Below, in pieces: positions 1 to 7,860 of a stretch of DNA of 45,744 nucleotides; positions within the stretch are counted from its first letter, which is position 1, and every line of letters starts with the position of its first letter. A program made the position numbers and the translations under genes. The notes beneath the pieces are model-generated. The model had not been told where the DNA came from. It worked only from the letters and a program-made list of their open reading frames with translations, and searched no databases. The DNA lies in assembly GCA_026417655.1 (NCBI GenBank), contig JAOACS010000010.1, positions 1 to 45,744 of the forward strand. The letters run 5' to 3'. The stretch comes from Syntrophobacterales bacterium. Its GTDB lineage: Bacteria; Desulfobacterota; Syntrophobacteria; Syntrophobacterales; Thermodesulforhabdaceae.

Positions 1-19
1 AGATGTGTATAAGAGACAG
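1..19. other. Nextera transposase adapter remnant at contig end
   Basis: The first 19 bases are identical to the mosaic-end primer sequence used in Nextera libraries (AGATGTGTATAAGAGACAG). They are not genomic. The window therefore starts at an untrimmed read end, and the genes next to it are truncated by the assembly rather than by biology. Confidence 0.95.
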
Positions 20-21
20 GG

Positions 22-186
22 CATAATGAATACTTCAGGGAATACTTTAACCGTAGAAGAGCTGAAGGTCTTGCATACAAAAAAGCTGTGCTTGCCGTTG
101 CTCATAAACTTTTGAGAACTATCTATGCTATGCTTAAAAATAAAACTCTCTTTAGCCCTGTTCATGCTACTTCGCCCTGTATGTAA
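22..186 (+). CDS. IS110-family transposase, C-terminal fragment
   Basis: An open frame enters from the contig edge and stops at TAA 184-186. It encodes about 54 residues. The stretch RRRAEGLAYKKAVLAVAHK followed by LLRTIYAMLKN is the typical C-terminal helix pair of IS110/IS116/IS902 transposases, which use a DEDD catalytic domain plus a C-terminal serine-recombinase-like domain. Only the extreme C-terminus is present, because the window begins in an adapter. Whether the full gene is intact cannot be told from here. The identification rests on recognition of this segment, not on a search. Confidence 0.7.
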   Translation, partial: HNEYFREYFNRRRAEGLAYKKAVLAVAHKLLRTIYAMLKNKTLFSPVHATSPCM

Positions 187-317
187 GGAGGTGTATTATT
201 CATAGTTGACTCCATATCATTAATGAAGGCATTCATCCTTGCCATTTCAAAGGTTGAAGCAAGTATCTTTTGTCCATAGAATCTTAAAGGTGCATAATAA
301 GTATTTTGCTCATATTT

Positions 318-665
318 TTCTTTGAAGAAAACAATGAACAGGAGGCACTGCAGACGCTAAAAGATGTAGACTTTGACTTGTTCTTGATGGATTTGTAGAT
401 GTCTATTATGAACGGTCCTGAAACGACGAAGATTATACGGTCTGGCAGTAACATCAAAAACTCGAGGATACCCATTACCGCAATGACTGCAAATGCTATG
501 GAGGGCGACAAGGAAACCTGTCTTGCTGCTGGGATGGACGACTACATTATTAAACCGATTAAAGTAGCAAAACTGTTGGCAATACTTAAGAGATACTCAT
601 CTGTAAAAGAGGATGAGTCAATAAAGACACTAGTGGAACAAAGGAATGGCAAATTACAGAAATGA
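318..665 (+). pseudogene. Response-regulator receiver domain relic with internal stop
   Basis: In one frame the DNA reads LKDVDFDLFLMDL, then a TAG at 396-398, then MSIMNGPETTKII, ITAMTANAMEGD and GMDDYIIKPI, ending at 665. This is the second half of a receiver (REC) domain. It shows the phospho-acceptor Asp in FLMDL, the conserved Thr/Ala switch region (ITAMTANA) and the conserved Lys of KPI. In this class of hybrid-kinase receivers the stop position normally holds Gln (MDxQMPxMDG), so TAG replaces a likely CAG. The N-terminal half is absent and upstream sequence does not continue the domain. It is best read as a decayed remnant of a hybrid sensor kinase. The left boundary is approximate. 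Confidence 0.75.
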
Positions 666-798
666 AAGATTAGGTTGACTTATAATTCTTTAAAATTAAG
701 ATATTGTAAGTTCTTAGAGTGTTTAAGTTTTAAAGGAAAGGAGGTGAGAAATAGTTTAATTCTCTTTTTTGTAAAATTTTAAGAAAGGAGGTTTAATT

Positions 799-1098
799 AT
801 GGTTGAACAAAAGAAAGGCGTAAGTGAAGACTGGTTGGCATTTTGGTTAGCTGTTATTATCTTCATTATTTCTCTATTAGCTTACACAGGCACAGACCCT
901 CTTGGCTGGGTTGTAAGCACAAAGGAATGGACAGATTCAAGCAAAGCAATAGCTCCAACTGGAAAGATGTATCAATCGGAAAAGGGAGAAATTACAAAGA
1001 TTGATGGCAACAAACTCACTATTAAGAAAGCTGATGGAAAAGAAGAAACTGTAACAGTTAAAGATCCAACCATCTACAAAGTAGGTGATACTTACTAA
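799..1098 (+). CDS. YeiH-type putative sulfate exporter, N-terminal part (before in-frame TAA)
   Basis: The ORF starts at ATG 799 behind a strong AAAGGAGG and ends at TAA 1096-1098 after 99 residues. Residues 12-30 form a transmembrane helix. The opening (KKGVSEDWLAFW, then DPLGWVV and WTDSSKAIAP) resembles the N-terminus of long Cons_hypoth698/YeiH family transporters. Residues about 60-99 form a small beta-rich unit (GEITKIDGNKLTIKKADGK and YKVGD), which looks like an inserted KOW/OB-type or DUF5666-like segment between helix 1 and helix 2. The same frame continues after the stop (KKGLSGFASL) directly into the next ORF, so the two were one gene. The stop may be a real nonsense mutation, a sequencing error, or a site of readthrough. 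Confidence 0.75.
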   Translation: MVEQKKGVSEDWLAFWLAVIIFIISLLAYTGTDPLGWVVSTKEWTDSSKAIAPTGKMYQSEKGEITKIDGNKLTIKKADGKEETVTVKDPTIYKVGDTY

Positions 1099-1128
1099 AA
1101 GAAAGGGCTTTCAGGATTTGCTTCTTTA

Positions 1129-2541
1129 GTGCTGACCTACTTATTTATGGCAGTTGTATTCAGTATCGGAGCTGCTTTAATGAGGGCAAACATAGTGAAG
1201 TTTAATATTGGTTTCTTCTTTGTTTTCTGGCTGAGTTATCTATGTTGGTTTATAGGTCATTATGCCTATTTTGCTGCAACAGATGCCAAAAAAGCTGGTG
1301 TACCATGGTCTCTCAAACTTACAGGTGAAGGTGGATTTATATTTGCTCTTTTACTTGGTTTAATAATTGGTAACTTCTTCAGACCCTTTGCAAAATTCAT
1401 TGGAGAGGCTCTTAAGCCAGAGTTTTATATCAAAACAGCAATTGGTTTAATGGGCGCTTTAATCGGATTGAAATCTGCAGAAGCCTTCGGACTTGCCTCT
1501 GCAGTTTTATTCAGAGGCCTTTGTGCTATAGTTGAGGCATATCTTATTTATTGGGCACTCGTGTATTTCATAGCAAGAAAATGGTTTAAATTTAGCAGAG
1601 AATGGGCAGCGCCTCTTGCATCTGGAATCTCTATATGTGGTGTCTCTGCAGCTATTGCAACAGGTGGGGCAATCAAAGCAAGACCTGTCGTGCCAATCAT
1701 GGTCTCCTCACTCGTTGTCATATTTGCTGTTATTGAGTTAATCATTCTCCCCTTCTTTGCACAAGCTTTTCTTTGGAAAGAACCCATGGTTGCAGGAGCA
1801 TGGATGGGATTAGCTGTCAAAACCGATGGTGCAGCCTTTGCATCTGGAGCAGTTGTTGATGCCCTTGTAAGAGCAAAGGCTGAAACAGCTGCTGGAATTA
1901 AATATGAACCTGGATGGATGCTTATGGCTGCTTCAACAACAAAGCTCTTCATAGATATCTTTATCAGTATCTGGGCCTTTATTCTTGCCTATATCTGGTG
2001 TGCAAAGATTGAATGCAAACCCGGAGAAAAAGTAAGTGGTAGAGAAATATGGAGAAGATTTCCCAAATTCGTCATGGCATATGCTATTACATTTATTGTA
2101 ATTCTTCTAATCTCTGCTCCTCATGCACCAAAGATTAAACCAGTGGAAGCTCAAATTGACAAAATAAAGAAGGAGATCACATCAATAGAAAAACAGCTTC
2201 CTACTGTAGCGGATCCTGTTCAGCAAGCTACTCTAACAGCAAAACTTGATGAAAACAAAAAGAAAATAAAGGAACTTCAGGAAAGCATAAAAGAGTCGAA
2301 AAATATAGTATCTCAAACACAAATTGCAACCTCTGGTACAAACTCTTTGAGAGTGCTTTTCTTCCTCATCACATTCTTTACAATTGGTGTAATGTCTGAC
2401 TTCAGAAAGCTCTGGGAAGAGGGAATTGGAAAGCTTGCGATTGTTTATTTGATATGTCTCTTTGGATTCATACTATGGATCGGATTATTAATTTCATATA
2501 TATTCTTCCACGGAGTAAAACCTCCAGTAATAACAGGGTAA
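1129..2541 (+). CDS. YeiH-family putative sulfate exporter, main membrane part
   Basis: This 470-residue protein belongs to the Cons_hypoth698 (YeiH) family of putative sulfate/sulfite exporters of the inner membrane. About ten hydrophobic helices are visible. Family-typical stretches include GLIIGNFF, IKTAIGLMGALIGLK, SGISICGVSAAIATGG and AVKTDGAAFASGAVVDAL. Near the C-terminus, residues about 340-400, a charged coiled-coil-like insertion (IDKIKKEITSIEKQL) separates the last helices. The only start is GTG 1129 with no good ribosome site. The frame is open upstream back to the TAA at 1096, so this is probably the remainder of the 799 gene. A small partner gene follows 12 bases downstream. The region looks more AT-rich by eye than the core DNA to the right, which suggests acquired DNA. 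Confidence 0.8.
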   Translation: MLTYLFMAVVFSIGAALMRANIVKFNIGFFFVFWLSYLCWFIGHYAYFAATDAKKAGVPWSLKLTGEGGFIFALLLGLIIGNFFRPFAKFIGEALKPEFYIKTAIGLMGALIGLKSAEAFGLASAVLFRGLCAIVEAYLIYWALVYFIARKWFKFSREWAAPLASGISICGVSAAIATGGAIKARPVVPIMVSSLVVIFAVIELIILPFFAQAFLWKEPMVAGAWMGLAVKTDGAAFASGAVVDALVRAKAETAAGIKYEPGWMLMAASTTKLFIDIFISIWAFILAYIWCAKIECKPGEKVSGREIWRRFPKFVMAYAITFIVILLISAPHAPKIKPVEAQIDKIKKEITSIEKQLPTVADPVQQATLTAKLDENKKKIKELQESIKESKNIVSQTQIATSGTNSLRVLFFLITFFTIGVMSDFRKLWEEGIGKLAIVYLICLFGFILWIGLLISYIFFHGVKPPVITG

Positions 2542-2553
2542 GGAGGTAGAAAA

Positions 2554-2724
2554 ATGGCAGATGCAACAACAATCAAAGAGGAACTTGAAAAAATGGAAGC
2601 AGAGTATGAGCCTTTGCTTCCTGTTGAGAAAAAGCTTATTATATGGAGCATCGGATTTGGTATAGGCTTACTTTTTGTGCTTGTCTGGATAAGCTACACT
2701 TTCTTCCCTGCATCTCATGGATAA
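2554..2724 (+). CDS. Small single-pass membrane protein, partner of the transporter
   Basis: A 56-codon gene starts at ATG 2554, with AAGGAGG 7 bases upstream, 12 bases after the transporter stop. The product has a charged N-terminal half (KEELEKMEAEYEPLLPVE), then one hydrophobic helix, about residues 30-50 (IIWSIGFGIGLLFVLVWIS), and a short tail. It is followed at once by a hairpin terminator, so it is the last gene of the transporter operon. I do not recognise a named family. Position and strong ribosome site argue that it is a real small subunit or stabiliser of the exporter. Confidence 0.75.
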   Translation: MADATTIKEELEKMEAEYEPLLPVEKKLIIWSIGFGIGLLFVLVWISYTFFPASHG

Positions 2725-2728
2725 TAAG

Positions 2729-2757
2729 AAAAGCGGGAGGATAGCCTCCCGCTTTTC
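2729..2757 (+). terminator. Rho-independent terminator of the transporter operon
   Basis: A 12-base stem AAAAGCGGGAGG pairs perfectly with CCTCCCGCTTTT around the four-base loop ATAG (2741-2744). The pairing A-run and T-run make it usable in both directions. It lies five bases after the stop of the small membrane protein gene. Confidence 0.85.
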
Positions 2758-2921
2758 CATCCTTTTTATTAAAACACAGAAAGCTCCCCACCCTAAAAAT
2801 AAAATGTATATTAATAAAAGCAGTAAGATATCGCCTTACTAAAAACTCCCGGCTTTGACAGTTAAAATTTAAAAATCCTTTATTTTCAATATATTAAGAC
2901 GCACCTTCCCGATCTACTGCA

Positions 2922-3330
2922 CTACTTCCCCTTTAATGCCTCCTCTACTTTGTAAATCATCTTGTATGCCCCCAATACTTGCTCCTCTCTGAGGTCTCTG
3001 TTGTAAGAAGGCTTTGTAAAACTTGACTTTCCTTCAGTAAGCTTTGTCCTTAACCTTTCCAATATCGCCCTTCTCATTGCTCCGTCCCTCTCTGCTTTGC
3101 TCTGATTCCATCCAATTACGAGTTTTTTCCTTTTATATCCTTCTTCTCTATCCCTTGTCCCCTACAAATATAACTTTATTTATATAAAACTTCTCCCTGA
3201 GCTTCTTTATTACTTTACTTAATGTGTTTCCCTCAAAGGTATTACCTGCAAAGACTTCATACCCAAGGGGTATATCATCTTCACTAAGTATTAACTCTAT
3301 TACTACCTGCACACTTTTTGTCTTTTCCAA
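2922..3330 (-). pseudogene. IS1634/IS4-like transposase fragment with frameshift
   Basis: On the minus strand, 3330-3148 reads VQVVIELILSEDDIPLGYEV followed by FAGNTFEGNTL, KLREKFYINKVIFVGDKG and a stop. A second frame continues from about 3165 (REEGYKRKKLVIGWNQSKAE, later TKPSYNRDLREEQVLGAYKM) to TAG 2922-2924. Together they match the central DDE region of IS1634-type (IS4 superfamily) transposases, where a PLGYEVFxGNTxEG segment precedes VIVVADRG. The N-terminal third is missing, there is a frameshift around 3150-3165, and the C-terminus ends early. It is a dead relic. The right edge joins directly onto an IS3-like fragment. Confidence 0.75.
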
Positions 3331-3331
3331 A

Positions 3332-3414
3332 GTTCAGCTACAGATCTACTGCCTTTAATCCCTTCCAGGACAATTGCCATCTTTTCTTCAGCAGTCCATC
3401 TCCTTTATTCTCAT
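3332..3414 (-). pseudogene. IS3-family orfA (helix-turn-helix) start fragment
   Basis: The minus-strand frame reads RRWTAEEKMAIVLEGIKG then SRSVAEL, the first helix-turn-helix of IS3-family OrfA proteins (transposase_8 fold). The match ends abruptly at about 3332, where the IS1634-like fragment begins. An ATG at 3414-3412 is out of frame with the domain, which implies an indel in the first codons. The gene is a truncated start fragment only. Confidence 0.6.
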
Positions 3415-3484
3415 TTTTAATGCATCCCCTTTTTGATATTCTCTATTATTAATTTAAGAAAGTTTAATCTCTACACAGTAACTG

Positions 3485-3510
3485 TGTCCACTTTTTAATA
3501 AGGGGGTTCA
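3485..3510 (-). repeat. Probable terminal inverted repeat of the IS3-like element
   Basis: Read on the minus strand, the element opens with TGAACCCCCTTATTAAAAAG and continues GTGGACA. This is the type of terminus seen at IS3-family ends, and it sits about 70 bases upstream of the orfA start fragment with the right orientation. The opposite end is not found in the window, consistent with truncation by the adjoining IS1634-like relic. Confidence 0.5.
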
Positions 3511-4020
3511 GTATAAATTAGAAAATTTGATACCAGTCTTAGAGATGCTAGGAGTCCCTCACCCACTTCCCCAAGTAGCAATGTAAATTTTAAAGACTTA
3601 GATCCACTTAGAGGTGTGGGTTTGGAGAGTTAGCTCCACGAACCATTGATAAAGAAATAGTAGCAAAAGCAACGAAACTTTGTTTTAAGGGATGAAGATT
3701 GGGCCCGTAAGGTAATTTGGGGAATCGCCATACTATCCTCAACGGTCTCAAGTAGAGAAATTGAAGACTTTGCTTGAGCAAAAATTGAACTTGAGCGGAA
3801 AATTAAGGATTAAAAATTAAAGGTGAGAATTATAGGCTAAGTTGGAAAATAAAAGTCTAACATACTCCCAAAAGTTAAACAAAAGAGAGGGAGGCTATTG
3901 TCTTTAGGCAATCCCCTTTTTGGGCCTTCAATTATCTCGGAAGTTATGACAGCCACTACGGATTTATCCAAAGGGACATACAACCTCTACCCACTGATTT
4001 GTCTTTTCCTTAGTCTCGAC
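3511..4020. other. Non-coding or decayed spacer
   Basis: No intact gene is visible in either direction. A plus-strand stretch at about 3688-3774 (FVLRDEDWARKVIWG, then SSREIEDFA before a TGA) looks like decayed coding DNA. I cannot assign it to a family. The interval separates IS-rich accessory DNA from the trpS operon. Confidence 0.5.
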
Positions 4021-4025
4021 ATCTC

Positions 4026-4054
4026 TTGATCATTGTCCTCTTATGATCTATTGT
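4026..4054 (+). promoter_or_regulatory. Candidate sigma-70 promoter for trpS
   Basis: TTGATC (4026-4031) and TATTGT (4049-4054) are separated by 17 bases. They would start transcription near 4061, about 80 bases before trpS. No T-box or leader-peptide structure was recognised in that leader. Confidence 0.4.
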
Positions 4055-4139
4055 GATGAACCTGATATTTGATCCCCTTCGGTAAGGTTTTCTCTATATG
4101 CCCGTGGAGATAGTTTTTCTTAAGAGGAGGCTATAAATT

Positions 4140-5156
4140 ATGGTCGAACGAAAAGTCATACTTAGCGGGATGAGGCCTACAGGGCGTCTCCACCTCGGCA
4201 ATCTTCATGGAGCACTGGACAATTGGCTCAGTCTTCAAGAGGACTATAAGTGTTTCTTTTTTGTTGCAGACTGGCACGCCCTGACAACTGACTATACTCA
4301 TCCTGAAGCGATAAGGGAGAACACCTGGGACATGCTTCTTGATTGGCTAAGCGTTGGATTAAATCCGGAAAAGAGTACTCTCTTCATACAGTCGGAAGTA
4401 AAGGAACATGCCGAACTTTACGTAATCTTTGGTATGCTTACACCGGTTGCATGGCTTGAACGTAACCCTACCTACAAGGAGCAGCAGCAGGAACTGTCAC
4501 ATAAGGACCTATCAACCTATGGCTTCTTGGGTTACCCGGTTCTCCAGGCCGCTGACATCCTTATATATCGAGCTCACGGTGTCCCTGTGGGGCGAGATCA
4601 ATTGCCCCACATAGAGCTTACCAGGGAGATCGCAAGGCGTTTCAATTATCTCTATAGAAGGACCATCTTTCCCGAACCGGAGGCTCTCCTTACTGAATTC
4701 CCCGTTCTTCCCGGGACTGACGGCCGTAAGATGAGCAAAAGCTATGGAAACTGTGTTTATATTACTGAGCCATCGGAATCGGTTCATAAGAAGATCCTTA
4801 CAATGGTAACGGATCCCCAAAGAAAAAGACGAAGTGACCCTGGAAATCCTGAAGTGTGTCCAGTCTTTTCACTTCACAAAATCTATTCAACCGAGGAGGA
4901 CCAAGCTGAGGTTATCCGTGGTTGCACCACCGCAGAAATAGGTTGCGTCGATTGCAAAAAGATCCTCCTTGCTCGAATGGATGCCCGCCTTGAGCCAATA
5001 AGGGAAAAACGGCGTAAGTTGGAAGTATCGCGACAGAAGGTTTACGATATTGTTTTGGATGGCATAGAGAAGGCTCGCAGAGAAGCAAAAATAACAATGG
5101 AACTTGTAAAGGAGGCCGTAAGCCTAAACCATGACCTGGGAAAAGGTCGAGACTAA
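4140..5156 (+). CDS. trpS: Tryptophanyl-tRNA synthetase
   Basis: This 338-residue class I aminoacyl-tRNA synthetase charges tRNA-Trp with tryptophan in the cytoplasm. The HIGH-type motif is HLGN at residues 18-21 after GMRPTGR, and KMSKS is at 197-201. Length is normal for bacterial TrpS. ATG 4140 has AGAGGAGG ten bases upstream. The 3' end overlaps the next gene by 26 bases, so the two are co-transcribed. In many related bacteria trpS is followed by scpA and scpB before the pseudouridine synthase. Neither is present here, which is a mild rearrangement if that order is ancestral. Confidence 0.97.
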   Translation: MVERKVILSGMRPTGRLHLGNLHGALDNWLSLQEDYKCFFFVADWHALTTDYTHPEAIRENTWDMLLDWLSVGLNPEKSTLFIQSEVKEHAELYVIFGMLTPVAWLERNPTYKEQQQELSHKDLSTYGFLGYPVLQAADILIYRAHGVPVGRDQLPHIELTREIARRFNYLYRRTIFPEPEALLTEFPVLPGTDGRKMSKSYGNCVYITEPSESVHKKILTMVTDPQRKRRSDPGNPEVCPVFSLHKIYSTEEDQAEVIRGCTTAEIGCVDCKKILLARMDARLEPIREKRRKLEVSRQKVYDIVLDGIEKARREAKITMELVKEAVSLNHDLGKGRD

Positions 5157-5910
5157 TAATAGTTGGTCAAGGTTTGTTTTAAAGGGGGAACCGGTAAGAC
5201 TTCAAAAGCTTATCGCCGCCTCAGGAATCGCATCGAGGCGAAGAGCGGAACAACTAATATTAGAGGGAAGAGTAACCGTAAACGGTGAGGTGGTTCAAGA
5301 ACTAGGAGTAAAAGCCCATCCCTTTGAGGATGAGATACTCGTTGATGGTAGCCCCCTTCCAGCACCACCTCCAGGTGTATATCTTATGCTACATAAACCT
5401 CGATTCTGCGTTACAACCCGTCATGATCCTCAGGGACGACCGACGGTGATGGATTTTGTTGAGGAGTTTCGGGATATTGTATTTCCTGTTGGTCGGCTAG
5501 ATTTCGATGCAGAAGGGCTTCTTATTTTGACTAATGATGGTCTACTCACGAACCGGCTTATTCATCCTAAGTTTGGGGTCAAAAAGGAATATCTCGTTCT
5601 CGTAAAGGGACACCCAGGTAAATGGGTCCTTAACAAATGGCGAGAAGGAATATATCTAGAAGAAGGTAAAACAGCTCCAGCGGAGGTTGAGGTGCTAAAG
5701 AGGGAAAGGACTAGAAGCTGGCTCAGGGTGATTCTTCATCAGGGGTGGTATAGGCAGATAAAGAGAATGGGACAGGTGACGGGATGTCCTGTGTTTAGAA
5801 TAAAGCGAATAGGCTACGGCCCATTAAAGCTTGGAGATCTTTTACCGGGAGAGTTTAGGCATCTTACACAGGATGAAGTTAAAAAGCTTTATGAAGTAGC
5901 AGGACTTTAA
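5131..5910 (+). CDS. rRNA pseudouridine synthase, RsuA/RluB family
   Basis: The enzyme isomerises a uridine in ribosomal RNA to pseudouridine. An S4 RNA-binding domain spans about residues 23-70 (LQKLIAASGIASRRRAEQLI). The catalytic domain has GRLDFDAEGLLILTNDG at 121-137, with the catalytic Asp at 124. Which site is modified (RsuA, RluB, RluE or RluF type) cannot be decided, although the length of 259 residues and the N-terminal S4 domain fit RluB best. The core normally begins at VRLQKL. No standard start codon lies there, so ATG 5131 inside trpS, with AAAGGAGG 16 bases upstream, is taken. Twenty bases separate it from the next gene. Confidence 0.93.
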   Translation: MTWEKVETNNSWSRFVLKGEPVRLQKLIAASGIASRRRAEQLILEGRVTVNGEVVQELGVKAHPFEDEILVDGSPLPAPPPGVYLMLHKPRFCVTTRHDPQGRPTVMDFVEEFRDIVFPVGRLDFDAEGLLILTNDGLLTNRLIHPKFGVKKEYLVLVKGHPGKWVLNKWREGIYLEEGKTAPAEVEVLKRERTRSWLRVILHQGWYRQIKRMGQVTGCPVFRIKRIGYGPLKLGDLLPGEFRHLTQDEVKKLYEVAGL

Positions 5911-5930
5911 TTGGAGTATTATAAATCCAA

Positions 5931-7856
5931 ATGGTAGACCTTGAAAGAGACCTAGAGGCGATCCCCTCTCCCCCACCTCGTAAGCCAAAAAGTTCCTTCA
6001 AGTTGTGGCTTATAGTTGCAATGTTTGCTACAATTATCTCTATTTCTACAGGCATGATATTTTCCCAAAGTCTAATACCTGATTGGCTCTACCGAATTAC
6101 CCCCTTAGTTCCCCATAGGTTGGATTACATAGTCTTTATGGTTAACAATCAGAGCCTTGTCTGTAAGGCAGGTGAATCATGCCTTGTTCGCCCTCCGGAC
6201 AAAATATTGCTAAAATCGGTAAAAACCGATGGAACAATATCCCTTGGCATAGAACTGTATTCCCCCGATTTTGACCCAAGGGGCATTTTAGCCGAGTCCC
6301 GATCCTTTATAGAACTTTTTCCCCAACTTGACTTCGACAAACCGAGAGAATTCACCATAGAAGTGTTTTGGTTACGATGGCCTATCGGTAAAGTCGCCCT
6401 AGTTGCTAAATGGACAATTCAGGATTGGTTGGAAAGAGCCCGAGCAGCTGAATCACTAGAGAAGAAAGAATACTTTTTGTCGAGAGCTCTTGAAGAGGCT
6501 CCTGAACATATTTTCATAAGAAACCAACTTGCAGGGGTCTTAGTTCAACAGAAAAAATATTTAAAAGCAGCAGAACAGTATGAGATTTTATTTCAAAAAC
6601 AACCTCTTCGAGTCTTCATGGAAAGACTTCCAAGAAGCTATGCCGCTGGTGGTAATAAACATAAGGCCGTTGAATCCTACGTGGACTTGATAAACCGCTA
6701 TCCTGACAAGACTTACGTAAAGGAATGGTTAGACTACCTTAGGAAATCTATGAGCACAAAGGATATTGTAAAAGTAGCGGAATCCTACAGTAGCAAACTT
6801 CCAGAACAGGCGAGATCGGCACTATTTGTATTTGTTTCCGACGTATGTGCCAGCGTTAAAGATTGGGACTGTGTGGCTGAATATTCCGAAAGAGCCTTAA
6901 AAACACCGGCTAGGAGCCCTACTCTTGCTTACAACGCTGCCGCTGCTCTATTTCAGAAAAAAGATTACGGCAGAGCCATAGAATATCTTAAGCGGTATAT
7001 CACAGACTATCCCAACGATATGGATGCCCATAAAATGCTCGCCCTCTCTTATGAACACCTCAAACAGTGGGATGAAGCCGAAGCGGTCTACCGTAAAATA
7101 ATAGAAAGTGGCCGAGCCTCTGAAGATCTTATTTCCAAATGGATCGAGGTCGTTGGAAAAACTAACGACAAAGGAAAGCTCTTAAATGCCTACCAAAGAC
7201 TTTCTCTACTGAAACCTCAGGATCCCACTGTCTGGTATAACCTAGGAGTCCTTCAAAATAAGGAAGGAAAAAAAGAGGAAGCAAGGAAAGCTTTTGAAAA
7301 GGTCCTTCAGTTAAAACCGAATGACCTAAATTCTCTGAAGTATCTACGAATTCTCTACAAGGAGTCGAAAAACACGGTAGCCGAAAAAGAGGTAGTAAAA
7401 AAACTTATTAGCCTCGAACCTAATGTTGAAGACCATTATAACGATTTCTTCACCTTAAGCAATAAGGAGAAGGATTACGACGAGGTGGTCAGCGCTTTAA
7501 ATACCTGTGTTAATAAGAACCCCAAGGCGGTCACCTGTTATAACAACCTGCTTTACATGTATCTTAAGAGAAAAAAGGAAAGAGAAGCTATCAACGTTCT
7601 AGAAAAACTCGTAGAACTACAACCGACCAAACCCGAACTCTTATTCCAAGCGGCAAAGCTTTTATACAATCAGAAAGAATACGATAGGGCCTCCGGTCTT
7701 CTAAAACGCTACCTGGATAAAAAACCAGACGATGAAACTGCTCAGGACCTTTATTTAGAAATCAGGAAAAAAGCAACCATAAAGGAGGGAAGTTCTGGAA
7801 AGACGACCGAAACACCTTCTACCACCCCAAAGTCAGGAAATAGAAGACCTCAGTAG
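5931..7856 (+). CDS. Membrane-anchored TPR-repeat protein
   Basis: A 641-residue protein. A cytoplasmic Pro/Lys-rich N-terminus is followed by one transmembrane helix (residues 24-45), a beta-rich region to about 165, and then tandem tetratricopeptide repeats to about residue 615. Repeat signatures such as NLGVLQNKEGKKEEARKAFE and AAALFQKKDYGRAIEYL are clear. The C-terminus is Ser/Thr/Pro-rich and low in complexity. Such proteins usually act as scaffolds facing the periplasm, but the partner is unknown. The start of the next gene is only four bases beyond the stop. Confidence 0.85.
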   Translation: MVDLERDLEAIPSPPPRKPKSSFKLWLIVAMFATIISISTGMIFSQSLIPDWLYRITPLVPHRLDYIVFMVNNQSLVCKAGESCLVRPPDKILLKSVKTDGTISLGIELYSPDFDPRGILAESRSFIELFPQLDFDKPREFTIEVFWLRWPIGKVALVAKWTIQDWLERARAAESLEKKEYFLSRALEEAPEHIFIRNQLAGVLVQQKKYLKAAEQYEILFQKQPLRVFMERLPRSYAAGGNKHKAVESYVDLINRYPDKTYVKEWLDYLRKSMSTKDIVKVAESYSSKLPEQARSALFVFVSDVCASVKDWDCVAEYSERALKTPARSPTLAYNAAAALFQKKDYGRAIEYLKRYITDYPNDMDAHKMLALSYEHLKQWDEAEAVYRKIIESGRASEDLISKWIEVVGKTNDKGKLLNAYQRLSLLKPQDPTVWYNLGVLQNKEGKKEEARKAFEKVLQLKPNDLNSLKYLRILYKESKNTVAEKEVVKKLISLEPNVEDHYNDFFTLSNKEKDYDEVVSALNTCVNKNPKAVTCYNNLLYMYLKRKKEREAINVLEKLVELQPTKPELLFQAAKLLYNQKEYDRASGLLKRYLDKKPDDETAQDLYLEIRKKATIKEGSSGKTTETPSTTPKSGNRRPQ

Positions 7857-7860
7857 GGAA

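Noticed and set aside
162-354. Minus-strand open frame reading YYAPLRFYGQKILASTF and EMARMNAFIND, reminiscent of a type I methylase segment
   Set aside because: The similarity is short and by eye only. The frame has no start or ribosome site and overlaps the IS110 and receiver relics. It may be another fragment, but I cannot support it as a feature.
1096-1098. Recoding (selenocysteine or pyrrolysine) at the transporter stop
   Set aside because: The codon is TAA, which is used by neither system, and no downstream structure was seen. A point change or readthrough is simpler.
4055-4139. T-box or trp leader before trpS
   Set aside because: No specifier stem, AGGGTGG-type T-box sequence or Trp-codon leader peptide was found. 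The leader is only about 80 bases.
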